Below are positions 8,628 to 18,989 of a stretch of 64,000 nucleotides of DNA, one piece after another. The position numbers were made by a program, and so were the translations under genes. Location of the stretch: the NCBI GenBank assembly GCA_041394725.1, contig JAWKHR010000032.1, forward strand, positions 11,725 to 75,724, given 5' to 3'. This stretch comes from JAWKHR01 sp041394725 (GTDB lineage: Bacteria; Acidobacteriota; Vicinamibacteria; Vicinamibacterales; SCN-69-37). Each line of letters starts with the position of its first letter. Position 1 is the first letter of the stretch. The notes beneath the pieces were generated by a model. That model was not told where the DNA came from, made no database searches, and was given only the letters and a program-made list of their open reading frames with translations.

Positions 8628-8656
8628 TCCCACCACCGCCCCGGTCCGTGTTTGCG

Positions 8657-11600
8657 CTACCCGCCCGCCGCCTTGACCCGCGCCTTGAGCGCGTTCCACC
8701 GCGTCATCAGGCGGTTGTACTCGGCCAGCTCGGCGCGGCACGCGTCGAGCTGGGCCGCGGTGGGCGGCATCTCCGCGTCCTGCATCGGCATCGCGGCACC
8801 GACCAGGCTGCCGGCCATGGTCGCGAGCGTCGCCGGTGCGGCCGGGACGCCGCCGCCGCGTCCACCGCGGCCGCCGCCGCGCCCGCCGAACCCGCCGCGT
8901 CCGCCACCCGCCGGTGCCGCGCTCGGCGGCGGGGCGATCGCGTCGAGCTCTTCGATCAGGGCCGTGGTCGCGGCCGACGCGGGCTTCGCGCGCAGGGTGT
9001 CCACCGAGGCGCGCGCCTCGGCATACGCCGCCTGCGTCGCGCGCGCGCCGTCCACCAGTTGCGTCGTCAGCGTGAAGATCTGCTGGATCGCCGGCGTCTG
9101 TCGGACGCGCGGGTCGATCCGCACAATGATCGGCTGCGTCTGGCTCCGGCCGTCCACCGTCAATCGCACCGAGTACGTGCCCGGCGGCACCCACGGCGCG
9201 TTCGGGGTCGGGTAGGTCCGGTGCGGCACGGCGTTGCCGCCGCGGCCGCCGCCGCTGCCGGGCAGCGGGTCGTAGTGCAGATCCCACGAGAAGCGATGGT
9301 GCCCGGCCGACGTCCCGAGCACCTGCTGCGGCGCGGGCCAGTAGAGCGGCACGTTGCAGTCGGGCGTGCCCGGCGTGGTCTGGCAGAGCCGCGTGTAGGC
9401 CTCGGGATCGAGCGCCGGATCGGGCGACCGCACCGGATCGTTGCTCGAGTAGGACCGGAGTACGTGGCCGGCGTTGTCGAGCACCTCGAGCTTCACCTCG
9501 CCCGCGGTCGCCCGCGGCAGGTAGTAGTCCACGAGCGCGCCCGGTGGCGGGTTCTCGCCCGCGGGCACCTCCGGCGGCCACGGCGTCGGGTCGTTCATCG
9601 CGAACCGCACGCGCAGGCCGACGGCCGGCTTGTAGAGGAACGGCCCGTTGGCCGCGCGCAGCTCCGCCTGCTGGCGCAGCGGCGTCACGTCGTCGAGGAT
9701 CCAGAAGCCCCGCCCGTGCGTGCCGGCCACCAGATCCGAGCACTGGCAGCTGTCGTCGTCCTTCACCGCGATGTCGCGCACGGAGATCGCCGGCATGTTC
9801 TGGCGCAGCGACTGCCAGTGATCGCCGTCGTCGAACGACACCCAGACCTGCGTGTCGGTGGCGGCGTAGAGCAGGCCGCGCACCCGCGGGTCCTCGCGAA
9901 TCGAGTTGGCGACGGCGCCCGGGGCGATACCGGTGTTGATTTCGGTCCAGGTCTTTCCGCCGTCGTGCGTGCGCCAGAAGTGCGGGTTCATGTCGTCGAG
10001 GCGCAGGGTGTTGGCCGCCGCGTAGGCGGTCTGCGCGTCGAAGTGCCCGGCATCCATGTTGAAGATGCGCGTCCACGGCTTGATCCCGGGCGGCGTGACG
10101 TTGGTCCAGCTCGTGCCGCCGTTGGTCGTGACCTGGATCTGGCCGTCGTCGGTCCCGGCCCACAGCACGGCGACGCTGCGCGGCGAGGGCGCGAGGGCGG
10201 TGATCGTGCCCTGGGGACCGGGCGTCACGCCGCTCGCGTACTTGCCGGCGTTGGCCGGTACCTCCCACGTCTGGCGCGCGAGGTCGCCGCTGATGCGCGT
10301 CCAGCTGTGACCCTGGTCCACGGTCTTGAAGACCGCGTTCGAGGCGTAGAAGAGGACGTTGTGATCGACCGGCGACCAGACGAGCGGCATCGTGCGCACG
10401 TTGCGGCCGAATTCCGCGCGGTCGGCGGCCGACGGCCCGACGTTGGTGGACTGCCCGGTCCGCCGGTCGTACAGCGAGACGTTGGTGCGCGAGCTGCCGA
10501 ACACGAGGTCCGGGTCCTTCGGATCCGGCGCGGCCATGCCGTACTCCTGGATCATCACGGGATGCCAGTCGTTGAACGTGATCTCGCCGTCGTTGCCGCG
10601 GCTCTGCACGCAAGCCGATCCGGAGTCCTGCTGCCCGCCGCACAGCCGGTACGGGAACGCGTCGTCGGCCGTCACGTGGTACATCGCGGCCGTGGGCTGC
10701 GTGTACCAGTTGCTCCACGACGCGCCGCGGTTGCCGGAGACGACGGCGCCCTGGTCGGCGACCACGACGATGAGGTTCGTGTCGTTCGGGTTGATCCAGG
10801 CCTTCTGGTAGTCGTCGCCGCCGGGCGCGCCGCGCACGGCGGCCCAGGTGAGACCGCCGTTCTCGGTGCGCCAGAAGACGGTCGAGCAGCTGTAGACGAC
10901 GTTCTCGTCCTTCGGATCCACGGTGAGCGTCGGCAGGTCGCCGCCGCCGATCCGGCCGAGCGGGCGCGGATCCTGCGGCGTGGCGAGCTGATCGGTCTCC
11001 GCGACGCGCGGGTCGCGCGTGGACAGGAACCAGTGCTCGCCGCCGTCGGTCGTCTTGAAGAACCCGATCGTGCCGCCTCCGCCGCCCCGGCCGCCGCCAC
11101 GCCCGCCACCGCCCCGGCCGCCCGCCGCGCCCGCGCCGCCGCCACCGGCCACGGCCTCGGCGCACGGGCCGAGGCACGCGACGGTCGCGTAGAGCACCTG
11201 CGGGTTGCTGGGCGCGATCGCGAGGTTGGCCTGGAGCACGACGGGCAGGCCGCCGGTCAACTGGCGCCACGTCGAGCCGCCGTCCACGGACTTGAAGATG
11301 CCGCCGCTGTTCGAGGTCGCGTTGCCCCCGAACGCGCCGTTCTCCGAGAAGCCCTGCTGCTGCTGCCAGAGCGACGCGTAGACCACGTTCGGATTGCTCG
11401 GGTCCAGCCGCACGTCGCTGCCACTCGTGTACTCGTCGGCGAAGAGGACCTTCTCGTAGGTTCGGCCGCCGTCGGTCGACCGGAAGATGCCGCGTTCGGC
11501 GTTCGGCCCGTACGGGTGCCCCAGCGCGGCGACGAACAGCCGGTCCGGGTTCCGCGGGTCCACGACGACGTTCGCGATCATCTGCGTGTCGCGCAGGCCC

Positions 11601-12037
11601 TGGTGCGTCCAGGTCTTGCCGGCGTCGGTGGACTTGTACATCCCGTCGCCGGTCGCGAGGTCCGGCCGGATGATGCCGGCGCCCGAGCCCACGTAGATGA
11701 CGTCGGGATTCGACGGCGCGACGGCGATGGCGCCGATCGATCCCGTCGGCTGGTCGTCGAAGAGCGGCACCCACGTCGACCCGTAGTCGGACGTCCGCCA
11801 GACGCCGCCGTTGTCGAACCCGGCGTAGAACACGTTCGGCTGGCTGGCGACGCCGTCCACCGCCCGCGCGCGGCCCGCGCGCGTGGGGCCGATCGAGCGC
11901 CAGCGCATCTCGCCGAAGGTCGAACCGGGCGCGCCGGTGGCCTGGGCCCGGACCCGGACCTGCGCCATGGCCGGCGCGAGGATCAGCGCCAGGGCGCCCG
12001 CGCCCAGGAGCCAGTGTCGGTAGTTCGTGTGCCTCAA
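8657..12037 (-). CDS. Secreted BNR/VPS10-like beta-propeller protein
   Basis: The protein has 1126 residues. I chose TTG 12037 because it follows a G-rich ribosome site and begins a good signal peptide (HWLLGAGALALILAPAMAQ). The body has many Asp-box motifs (S/T-x-D-x-G-x-T-W), for example TSDYGSTW, STDAGKTW, STDGGRTY, SVDGGSTW, TTNGGTSW and THDGGKTW, as in sortilin/VPS10 and sialidase-like propellers. Two Gly/Arg-rich linkers interrupt it, near residues 310-330 and close to the C-terminus. Proteins of this type are numerous in Acidobacteriota. They are often annotated as glycosyl hydrolases, but no sialidase catalytic set is evident. It is most likely extracellular or periplasmic, with an unproven binding or hydrolytic role. 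Confidence 0.8.
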   Translation of the reverse strand: MRHTNYRHWLLGAGALALILAPAMAQVRVRAQATGAPGSTFGEMRWRSIGPTRAGRARAVDGVASQPNVFYAGFDNGGVWRTSDYGSTWVPLFDDQPTGSIGAIAVAPSNPDVIYVGSGAGIIRPDLATGDGMYKSTDAGKTWTHQGLRDTQMIANVVVDPRNPDRLFVAALGHPYGPNAERGIFRSTDGGRTYEKVLFADEYTSGSDVRLDPSNPNVVYASLWQQQQGFSENGAFGGNATSNSGGIFKSVDGGSTWRQLTGGLPVVLQANLAIAPSNPQVLYATVACLGPCAEAVAGGGGAGAAGGRGGGGRGGGRGGGGGTIGFFKTTDGGEHWFLSTRDPRVAETDQLATPQDPRPLGRIGGGDLPTLTVDPKDENVVYSCSTVFWRTENGGLTWAAVRGAPGGDDYQKAWINPNDTNLIVVVADQGAVVSGNRGASWSNWYTQPTAAMYHVTADDAFPYRLCGGQQDSGSACVQSRGNDGEITFNDWHPVMIQEYGMAAPDPKDPDLVFGSSRTNVSLYDRRTGQSTNVGPSAADRAEFGRNVRTMPLVWSPVDHNVLFYASNAVFKTVDQGHSWTRISGDLARQTWEVPANAGKYASGVTPGPQGTITALAPSPRSVAVLWAGTDDGQIQVTTNGGTSWTNVTPPGIKPWTRIFNMDAGHFDAQTAYAAANTLRLDDMNPHFWRTHDGGKTWTEINTGIAPGAVANSIREDPRVRGLLYAATDTQVWVSFDDGDHWQSLRQNMPAISVRDIAVKDDDSCQCSDLVAGTHGRGFWILDDVTPLRQQAELRAANGPFLYKPAVGLRVRFAMNDPTPWPPEVPAGENPPPGALVDYYLPRATAGEVKLEVLDNAGHVLRSYSSNDPVRSPDPALDPEAYTRLCQTTPGTPDCNVPLYWPAPQQVLGTSAGHHRFSWDLHYDPLPGSGGGRGGNAVPHRTYPTPNAPWVPPGTYSVRLTVDGRSQTQPIIVRIDPRVRQTPAIQQIFTLTTQLVDGARATQAAYAEARASVDTLRAKPASAATTALIEELDAIAPPPSAAPAGGGRGGFGGRGGGRGGRGGGVPAAPATLATMAGSLVGAAMPMQDAEMPPTAAQLDACRAELAEYNRLMTRWNALKARVKAAGG

Positions 12038-12189
12038 GATGTCCCCCCTTGAAACGGGAAGCAGAAGGAATGAAGAAGCTCCGGGCAGTGTATCCGCGAT
12101 CGGGGGCGATCCGCGTGGCGAACGCCCGGCCGGCCGTTCCGCGGCACCGGGCCGGAGCGCTCCCCGGACCCGCGGGCACCGGGACGACG

Positions 12190-14583
12190 CTAGTCGATCA
12201 GGCGGACCTCGCAGACGTAGGCACGATGAGGGACCGAGCCGCTGGCCGGATCGACCGCGGCGTTGCCGATGAGCAGGTTGAAGTTGGCGCCGTCGGCGCT
12301 GAACGGGTCGTAGGCGGGGGCGTCGAGCGCGGCGCACGCCTGCCACCACCCGTGCTGGCCGCAGACGACGCGTGGCTCGAGGGCGTCGTTGAACCGGGCG
12401 CGGGCGCGCACGCCGCCTTCCGGCGTTTCGACGCGCACCCAGTCACCCTGTCGGATGCCGCGCGCGGCGGCGGTCCGCGAGTGCAGCTCGACCTCGGGGT
12501 CCATGGACTTGCGCCGGAGGCTCGGGAGGCCGCGTTGCTGCGTTTCGCAGTAGAGCGTGTTCTTGGCGCAGGTCAACAGGAGGGGGAATCGGCGGGCCAG
12601 CGTGGGTTGTGACGCCGGACTGACGCGCGGCTCCTCGAACTCGGGCAGCGGCGGGACGCCGCCGTCCAGCAGCGTCTGCGAATAGAGTTCGATCTTCCCC
12701 GACGGCGTGGCGACGCCGCGGGGCACGCCGTCCACGTCATCGGCGAACTTCCGGTAGCGCGTCGCCGCGTTCACGCGGATGCCCTCCGGCCGCTGGCGCA
12801 GGTCCTCCAGCGCGAGGCCGGACGGTGCAAGCTGGTGCCGCATCGCCGCCTCGATGTCGCCGTTCCAGAAATGGCCGCCCAGTCCGAGCCGCCTCGCCAG
12901 CTCGAAGACGATTTCCGTATCGGCGCGCGCCTCACCCACGGGCTCGACGACCTTCGGGCGGAGCTGCACCGTGGTCTGGGCCTCGGGGCTGATCTCGAAA
13001 CCCAGCTTCAGGGCCTCGCGCTCGAAGGGGCTCGCGACGGGCAGCACGATGTCGGCCAGTTCGGCCGTGGGGTTCATGAACAGGTCGGCGTGGACGTAGA
13101 ACGACAGCGCCTTCAGCGCTTCGCGCCCGCGACGCGGGTCGGCGTGGGCCATGAGCAGATTGGCGCCGAACCCGACGAGTCCGCGGACGGCGTACGGCTG
13201 GCGCTCGAGAATGCCCCGGTAGAGGTCATCCGACGTGACGAACCCCCACCGGGCGGGCCCCAGCGGGCGTTCGCGCCGGCCGAGCGTCTTCTGCCGCTGT
13301 CCGGGCGCCATCAGCTCCAGGCCCATGACGTTGTTCTGCGGCACGGACGGGAAGAGGACGTTGCCGCCCGGGGCGTCGAAGCCGCCCGTCAGCACGCAGA
13401 GCTGGGCGATGGCACGCGCGATCTGCGTGGCGTTGGTCTGCATCTCGACACCGCTCCACGCGTAGTAGGCGAGCGGGCGCGCCTCCCACAGCAGGCGCGC
13501 GGCCTGCTCGACCCGCAAGGCCTCGACCCCCGAGATCGCTTCGACCTCGTCGGCCGGGTAGCGCGCGCAGTGCTCGGCCGTCAGCTGGAACACCGTCTTG
13601 CAGGCCACCGCGCCCTTCACCGTCGAGACGGTGTCGTGGCCCAGGAGCGCCGGTTCGGCTCCCCCGTCGTACTGCCGGCGCTCCGGGTCGTAGATGACGG
13701 GCCGGCCGTCGCGCGCGCGCCAGGCCACGAACCGCCGGGCCGAGCCGTCGACCGCCAGGTCGGCCTGGGTCAGGAAGCGGCCGTTGTCGGTGCGCACCAG
13801 GAGCGGCCCGTTGGTCCAGTCGCGGACGAACTCGCGGTCGAACCACCCACGCGCGATCATGACGTTCGCGATGCCCAGGGCCAGCGCCGCGTCGGTGCCG
13901 GGGCGCACGCGGAGCCAGAGGTCGGCCCGGTTCGCGGGCCCGGCTTTGCGCGGATCGACGACGATGAGGCGCGCGCCGCGCCGGAGGGCGTCGGCGGTGG
14001 CGGTGGCGTGGGCCAGCCGCGCCAGGTTGGGGTTGTAGCCCCAGTAGAGGATGCAGCCGGCCTGCGCGAGGTCCGGCATGTAGGTGCCGGGAACGCCCGC
14101 GCCGAACGTATAGGTGGTGGCGAGATACCGGCCCCAGCCGCAGAGCTCCATCGATGCGCAGACGTTGGGGCTGCCGTAGGCGTTCATGAGCCGCACGATC
14201 CACGCGAGCGCGTCGTCGGACGCCGACGTGGACGGTGACGCGATGCTGAACACGACGCTCTCCGGGCCCGACTCGGCCGCGATGTCGCGGAGCGCGGCGG
14301 CCGTGGTGTCGAGCGCCTCCTCCCAGCTGATCCGCGCCCAGCCGGGGTCGGGGTCGCCCTTGGGCCGTGTCCGCTTCAGCGGGTAGAGGAGGCGGTCCTG
14401 GTGGTACACGAGCTCAGGCGCCGCCCGGCCCTTGGCACAGATCGCCCGTCCCGTGGGGTGAGACGGGTCCGGCCGGAGCTCGAGGAATCGTCCGTCTTCG
14501 ACGACGGCGATGGTGCCGCACTTCGAGACGCACAGCGCGCAGTATCCGGGGACCAGCTGCTTCGATTGAGTCACCGTGGCCAT
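12190..14583 (-). CDS. Molybdopterin-dependent oxidoreductase, catalytic subunit
   Basis: The protein has 797 residues from ATG 14583, with GGAGG 8 bp upstream. Residues 15-49 bind a 4Fe-4S cluster (C15-x2-C18-x3-C22, then C49 in AICAKG). Pyranopterin-binding segments follow (ILYWGYNPNLARLAHA, RLIVVDPRKAG), and the C-terminal molydopterin-dinucleotide-binding barrel begins near FPLLLTCAKN. No twin-arginine signal is seen, so it is either cytoplasmic or exported with a partner. No iron-sulfur or membrane subunit gene lies next to it, which is unusual. The Mo ligand and substrate cannot be assigned. It is best described as a DMSO-reductase-superfamily enzyme of unknown substrate. Confidence 0.85.
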   Translation of the reverse strand: MATVTQSKQLVPGYCALCVSKCGTIAVVEDGRFLELRPDPSHPTGRAICAKGRAAPELVYHQDRLLYPLKRTRPKGDPDPGWARISWEEALDTTAAALRDIAAESGPESVVFSIASPSTSASDDALAWIVRLMNAYGSPNVCASMELCGWGRYLATTYTFGAGVPGTYMPDLAQAGCILYWGYNPNLARLAHATATADALRRGARLIVVDPRKAGPANRADLWLRVRPGTDAALALGIANVMIARGWFDREFVRDWTNGPLLVRTDNGRFLTQADLAVDGSARRFVAWRARDGRPVIYDPERRQYDGGAEPALLGHDTVSTVKGAVACKTVFQLTAEHCARYPADEVEAISGVEALRVEQAARLLWEARPLAYYAWSGVEMQTNATQIARAIAQLCVLTGGFDAPGGNVLFPSVPQNNVMGLELMAPGQRQKTLGRRERPLGPARWGFVTSDDLYRGILERQPYAVRGLVGFGANLLMAHADPRRGREALKALSFYVHADLFMNPTAELADIVLPVASPFEREALKLGFEISPEAQTTVQLRPKVVEPVGEARADTEIVFELARRLGLGGHFWNGDIEAAMRHQLAPSGLALEDLRQRPEGIRVNAATRYRKFADDVDGVPRGVATPSGKIELYSQTLLDGGVPPLPEFEEPRVSPASQPTLARRFPLLLTCAKNTLYCETQQRGLPSLRRKSMDPEVELHSRTAAARGIRQGDWVRVETPEGGVRARARFNDALEPRVVCGQHGWWQACAALDAPAYDPFSADGANFNLLIGNAAVDPASGSVPHRAYVCEVRLID

Positions 14584-14743
14584 CACGCTCGCCTCCGTCG
14601 GTCGCCCGGAAGAGCCGCGCCGAGTGGGGCGACCGATGGCGCCGTCGGGAAGGGCCTTCCGGTCACCTTAGCGCCTGACGGCCCGAATCCCAAGCGGCCG
14701 GGTATGATGTGTCCGCGCCCGGCAGGGCACAAGGGGGTCGCGC

Positions 14744-15925
14744 GTGCGGGCACGTCTGGTCGTTCCACTGGTGCTGGTGATCTCGACCGGCTGCGCCACG
14801 GCTCGTGACCCCGCGGCCTCGACGGACTCCGACGTCCGGCAGGTGCGTGTCGAGACGGTCGACATCCGCGACCTCCGGCGCGCCGTGGACGTGGTTGGCA
14901 CGCTGGCCGCCCGGGACGAGGTGGTCGTCAGCGCCGAAACCGCCGGCCGGGTGATCACGCTCGAGCGCGACCTGGGCGATCGGGTCGATCCGGGCGACGT
15001 GCTCGTCGCGCTCGACCCGGAGAAGGCGCGCTACGGCGTCGAGGCCCAGCGCGCCGGGCTCGCCCAGGCGCGCGCGAAGTACGGCGCGCCGGACGCGGGC
15101 GACCTGCCGCCGCTCGACCACGTACCGGCCGTCGTCAGCGCGGCGGCGCAGCTCGCCGACGCGCGCCAGCGCCTCGAGCGCGCGAAGAGCCTGGCGGCCG
15201 GCCACCTCATCTCCGACTCCGATCTCGAGACCGCCCAGACGCGCTACGACACGGCGGTGGCGAGTCATCAGGAAGCCCTGGCCTCGGCGCGCGAACTGCG
15301 CGCCGACATCGAGGCCAAGACCTCCGCGCTGCGCCTGGCCGAGCGCGGGCTGCGCGACACGGAGATCCGGGCGCCCTTCCGCGGCTTCGTCGCCGAGCGC
15401 CTCGTCTCGGTCGGCCAGTACGTCCAGGCGCAGACGCCGATCATGCGCCTCGTGCAGCTCCACCCGCTGAAGGTCACGGCCGAGATCCCCGAGAAGTTCG
15501 CGCCGTGGATCGAGCGCGGGCGCGAGGTGTCGGTGCGCGTCGATGCGTTCCCGTCGGAGACCTTCACGGGGCGGATCGTGCGCGTCAGCCCCTCGGTGAA
15601 CCTGCGGTCGCGCGCGTTCGCGGTCGAGGGCGAGGTGCCGAATCCCGACGGGCGGCTGAAGCCGGGGACGTTCGCGCGGCTGGCGATCACGACCGATCAC
15701 GTCGATCGCGCGATCACGATTCCGCTGACCGCGGTGCAGAGCCGCTACGGCACGAACCGCGTGTTCTTCGTCCGCGACGGCGTGCTCGAGGGCCACGAGG
15801 TGGTGCTCGGCGACCGGCTCGGGGACCGCGTGGAGGTGACCGAGGGGCTCGACGCCGGCGCCGCCGTCGTCGCGGCCGACGTCGAGCCGCTCACCGACGG
15901 CATGAAGGTGGCCCTTGCTCGCTGA
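14744..15925 (+). CDS. RND efflux adaptor (membrane fusion) lipoprotein
   Basis: The protein has 393 residues from GTG 14744, preceded by AAGGGGG. A lipobox, STGC with Cys17, anchors it to a membrane. The order is barrel-sandwich strand (VVGTLAARDEVVVSAETAGRVI), alpha-hairpin (about residues 90-200, Ala/Arg-rich), second half of the sandwich (TEIRAPFRGFVAERLVSVGQYV), then the beta-barrel and membrane-proximal domains. It should link the permease encoded next to an outer-membrane channel. The stop lies 11 bp inside the permease ORF, so the two form one unit. No TolC gene lies beside this pair. The TolC gene at 23.6-24.9 kb belongs to the metal pump. Confidence 0.85.
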   Translation: MRARLVVPLVLVISTGCATARDPAASTDSDVRQVRVETVDIRDLRRAVDVVGTLAARDEVVVSAETAGRVITLERDLGDRVDPGDVLVALDPEKARYGVEAQRAGLAQARAKYGAPDAGDLPPLDHVPAVVSAAAQLADARQRLERAKSLAAGHLISDSDLETAQTRYDTAVASHQEALASARELRADIEAKTSALRLAERGLRDTEIRAPFRGFVAERLVSVGQYVQAQTPIMRLVQLHPLKVTAEIPEKFAPWIERGREVSVRVDAFPSETFTGRIVRVSPSVNLRSRAFAVEGEVPNPDGRLKPGTFARLAITTDHVDRAITIPLTAVQSRYGTNRVFFVRDGVLEGHEVVLGDRLGDRVEVTEGLDAGAAVVAADVEPLTDGMKVALAR

Positions 15926-18900
15926 CTTCTGCGTCCGGCGTCCCGTCTTCACGACGATGCTCGTCGTGCTGCTCGTGGTGACGGGGATCTTCTCGTTCCG
16001 CGACCTCAGCGTGGACCTGCTGCCGAAGGCCGATCCGGCCACGGTCGCGGTCACGCTCTACCTGCCGGGCGCGAGCCCGGACGAGCTGAACAGCGCCGTC
16101 GCCGAGCCGGCCGAGCAGGTGCTCAGCAGCATCGCCGGCATCGACGAGATGAACACGGTGATTCGCGAGGGCAATGCGCGGATCACGCTGAAGTTCGTCC
16201 TCGAGCGCGACATCGACGACGCCGCCCAGGACGTCCGCGAGAAGATCGCGCAGGCGACCCGGGCCCTGCCGCCGGAGCTGCTGCCGCCGGTCATCACGAA
16301 GGTGGACCCGGACTCGGCGCCGGTGATCTCCTACGCGGTGTCCGGGACGCTGCCGATCCGCGTGCTCACCGAGATCGCCGACAAGCAGATCCGGCGCGCG
16401 ATCGAGACGGCCGACGGCGTCGGCGAGGTGACGCTCTCCGGCGGGCGCGCCCGCCAGATCCACATCGTCCTCGACGTCGAGAAGCTCAACGCGCACGGCC
16501 TGACCGTGGACGCGGTGCGCGACACGATCGTCGCCGAGAACGTCGAGATTCCCGGCGGCTACATCGACCAGGGCGACGCGGAGCTGATGCTGCGCACGCT
16601 CGGCCGGCTCGAGTCCACCGCGCAGTTCGAGAACATCGTCGTGGCCAACGCCGGGCGGACGCCGATCCGGCTGCGCGACGTCGCCACCGTGGAGGACACG
16701 ACCGAGGAGGCGCGGACGGGCGCGTTCTTCGACGGGCACCGCACGCTCATCATGGACGTGCGCCGGCAGTCCGGCCAGAACACCGTCGCGGTCATCGAGG
16801 CCGTCCAGGCGAAGATGGCGGCGGTCCGGCGCGGGCTGCCGCCCGGCGTGGACGTCACGGTGACGCACGACGACTCGGAGTTCATCCAGGCGTCGATCCG
16901 GTCGCTCGAGGAACACCTCGTCGCGGGCAGCCTGCTCGCGAGCCTCGTCGTCCTGATCTTCATCCGGAACCTGCGGGTCGTCTTCGTCGCGTCGCTCGCG
17001 ATCCCGGCGTCGATCGTCGCGAGCTTCGCGCTCGTCCGCGCCGCCGGCTTCACGCTCAACAGCATGACGCTCCTCGGCCTCACGCTCGCGGTGGGCATCG
17101 TCATCGACGACGCGATCGTGGTGCTGGAGAACATCTTCCGGCACATGGAGGAGGAGGGCGCGGCGCCGTTCCAGGCCGCCATCGCCGGCACGAGCGAGGT
17201 CACGCTCGCGGTGATCGCGACGTCGGTGTCGCTCGTCGTGATCTTCCTCCCGGTCGCCTTCATGACGGGCTACACCCAGCGCTTCATCTACCCCTTCGGG
17301 CTGACGATGGCGTTCGCCGTCATGGTCTCGCTGCTCGTCTCGCTCACGCTCACGCCCATGCTGAGCGCGCGGGTCGTGCGGACCGACGGGCGGATCCACC
17401 GGCACGGCGAGGGCGTCTTCGGCCGCGTGGACCGGTTCTACCGGCGTTCGCTCGAGTGGGCGCTCGACCATCGCGGGCTGGTGGTCGCGGCCAGCCTGCT
17501 CGTCTTCGCGTCCACGTTCCTGCTGAGCCGGATGGTCGGGCGGTCGTTCCTGCCCAACGAGGACATGGGCGAGTTCCAGCTCGTCATCGACACGCCCGAG
17601 GGCACGTCGCTGCAGGGCACGGAGAAGACCGTGCTCGAGCTGACGGACAAGATCCTGGCCGTGCCGGGCGTCGCCCACGTGATGCCGACGATCTTCGAGC
17701 GCGTGAACCACTCGCACATCCAGATCCAGCTCGCGCCGCTCGCGCAGCGCGAGTCGCAGGAGGTGGTGGCCGCGGGCGTCCGGCGCGTGATGGCCGCCTA
17801 CCCGAGCTTCAAGCCGACCATCGTCATGCGCTCGCCGATCGGCGGCGGCGAGACGAGCGCGTATCCCATCCAGATCAACCTGACCGGCCCCGACCTGCGC
17901 GAGCTGTCGGGCTACGCGCTGCGCCTGCTCGCCGACGTCCAGGCGATGCCGTTCATCAGCGACTCGAAGGCGGTCGTCAACCTGTCCAACCCGGAACTGC
18001 GCGTGTCGGTGGACCGGCAGCGCGCCGCCGACCTCGGCGTGCGCATCGCCGACCTGGGCAGCGCGCTGCGCCTGATGGTCAGCGGCCAGGACGAGATTTC
18101 GAGCTACCGCGAGGCGGGCGAGCGCTACCCGGTGACGATGCGCGTCCGCGAGGACCAGCGGTCGGACATGCAGACGATCGGCGGCCTGATGGTGCCGTCG
18201 CGCACGGGCGCGCCGGTGCGGGTGGACAACGTCGCGACGGTCGAGCGCGGCTTCGGCCCGACGATCATCCAGCGCTACAACCGGCAGTTCTCGATGTCGA
18301 TCTTCGCCGACCTCACGCCCGGCCAGCCGCTCGACGGCGCGCTCCGGCAGATCGGGACACGCGCGGCCGCGCTCGGCCTGCCCGCCGGCTTCGGCTACAA
18401 GTTCGCCGGACAGTCGAAGCTGCTCGACGAGACCACCCGCAACATGATGCTGGCCCTGCTGCTGGCGAGCATCTTCATCTACATCGTGCTCGCCATGCAG
18501 TTCGAGAGCTTCGTCCAGCCGCTCGTCATCATGACCGCGCTGCCGCTGTCGGTGCCGTTCGCGCTGCTGACGCTCTGGCTCACGGGCCGCGTGCTCAACC
18601 TGTGGAGCGCGCTCGGCGTCCTGCTGCTGCTCGGGATCGTCAAGAAGAACTCGATTCTCCAGGTGGACTACACGAACGTGCTGCGGCGCCAGGGGCTGCC
18701 GCTCCGCGAGGCGCTCGTCCAGGCCTCCGAGACGCGGCTGCGGCCCATCCTCATGACGACCGCGGCCATCGTCGCGGGGCTGATCCCGACGACGCTCGGC
18801 GTCGGCGCCGGCGCCACGCAGCGCGCGGACATCGCCGTGACGATCGTGGGTGGCCAGACGCTGTGCCTGTTCCTCACGCTGCTGCTCGTGCCGGTCAGCT

Positions 18901-18989
18901 ACTCGCTCGCCGAGGAGGGCGTGGCGCGCCTGCGACGGCTGCGCCACGCGCGGATCACTGGTCCGGCGCCCGCGGGACCTCCGGCGTAG
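15915..18989 (+). CDS. RND efflux permease, HAE1/AcrB-like
   Basis: The protein has 1024 residues from TTG 15915. The N-terminus MLADFCVRRPVFTTMLVVLLVV is the first transmembrane helix. The proton-relay motif of transmembrane segment 4 reads GIVIDDAIVVLENIFRHMEEE, with the two Asp typical of hydrophobe/amphiphile pumps. Length and duplicated topology match the family. With the preceding adaptor it should export organic compounds from the inner membrane or periplasm, driven by the proton gradient. Its 3' end overlaps the oppositely oriented metal pump permease by 35 bp. Confidence 0.9.
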   Translation: MLADFCVRRPVFTTMLVVLLVVTGIFSFRDLSVDLLPKADPATVAVTLYLPGASPDELNSAVAEPAEQVLSSIAGIDEMNTVIREGNARITLKFVLERDIDDAAQDVREKIAQATRALPPELLPPVITKVDPDSAPVISYAVSGTLPIRVLTEIADKQIRRAIETADGVGEVTLSGGRARQIHIVLDVEKLNAHGLTVDAVRDTIVAENVEIPGGYIDQGDAELMLRTLGRLESTAQFENIVVANAGRTPIRLRDVATVEDTTEEARTGAFFDGHRTLIMDVRRQSGQNTVAVIEAVQAKMAAVRRGLPPGVDVTVTHDDSEFIQASIRSLEEHLVAGSLLASLVVLIFIRNLRVVFVASLAIPASIVASFALVRAAGFTLNSMTLLGLTLAVGIVIDDAIVVLENIFRHMEEEGAAPFQAAIAGTSEVTLAVIATSVSLVVIFLPVAFMTGYTQRFIYPFGLTMAFAVMVSLLVSLTLTPMLSARVVRTDGRIHRHGEGVFGRVDRFYRRSLEWALDHRGLVVAASLLVFASTFLLSRMVGRSFLPNEDMGEFQLVIDTPEGTSLQGTEKTVLELTDKILAVPGVAHVMPTIFERVNHSHIQIQLAPLAQRESQEVVAAGVRRVMAAYPSFKPTIVMRSPIGGGETSAYPIQINLTGPDLRELSGYALRLLADVQAMPFISDSKAVVNLSNPELRVSVDRQRAADLGVRIADLGSALRLMVSGQDEISSYREAGERYPVTMRVREDQRSDMQTIGGLMVPSRTGAPVRVDNVATVERGFGPTIIQRYNRQFSMSIFADLTPGQPLDGALRQIGTRAAALGLPAGFGYKFAGQSKLLDETTRNMMLALLLASIFIYIVLAMQFESFVQPLVIMTALPLSVPFALLTLWLTGRVLNLWSALGVLLLLGIVKKNSILQVDYTNVLRRQGLPLREALVQASETRLRPILMTTAAIVAGLIPTTLGVGAGATQRADIAVTIVGGQTLCLFLTLLLVPVSYSLAEEGVARLRRLRHARITGPAPAGPPA

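Noticed and set aside
8657..12037. True sialidase or xyloglucanase annotation for the BNR protein
   Set aside because: Only Asp-box propeller repeats are visible. The Arg triad and Asp/Tyr catalytic set could not be identified.
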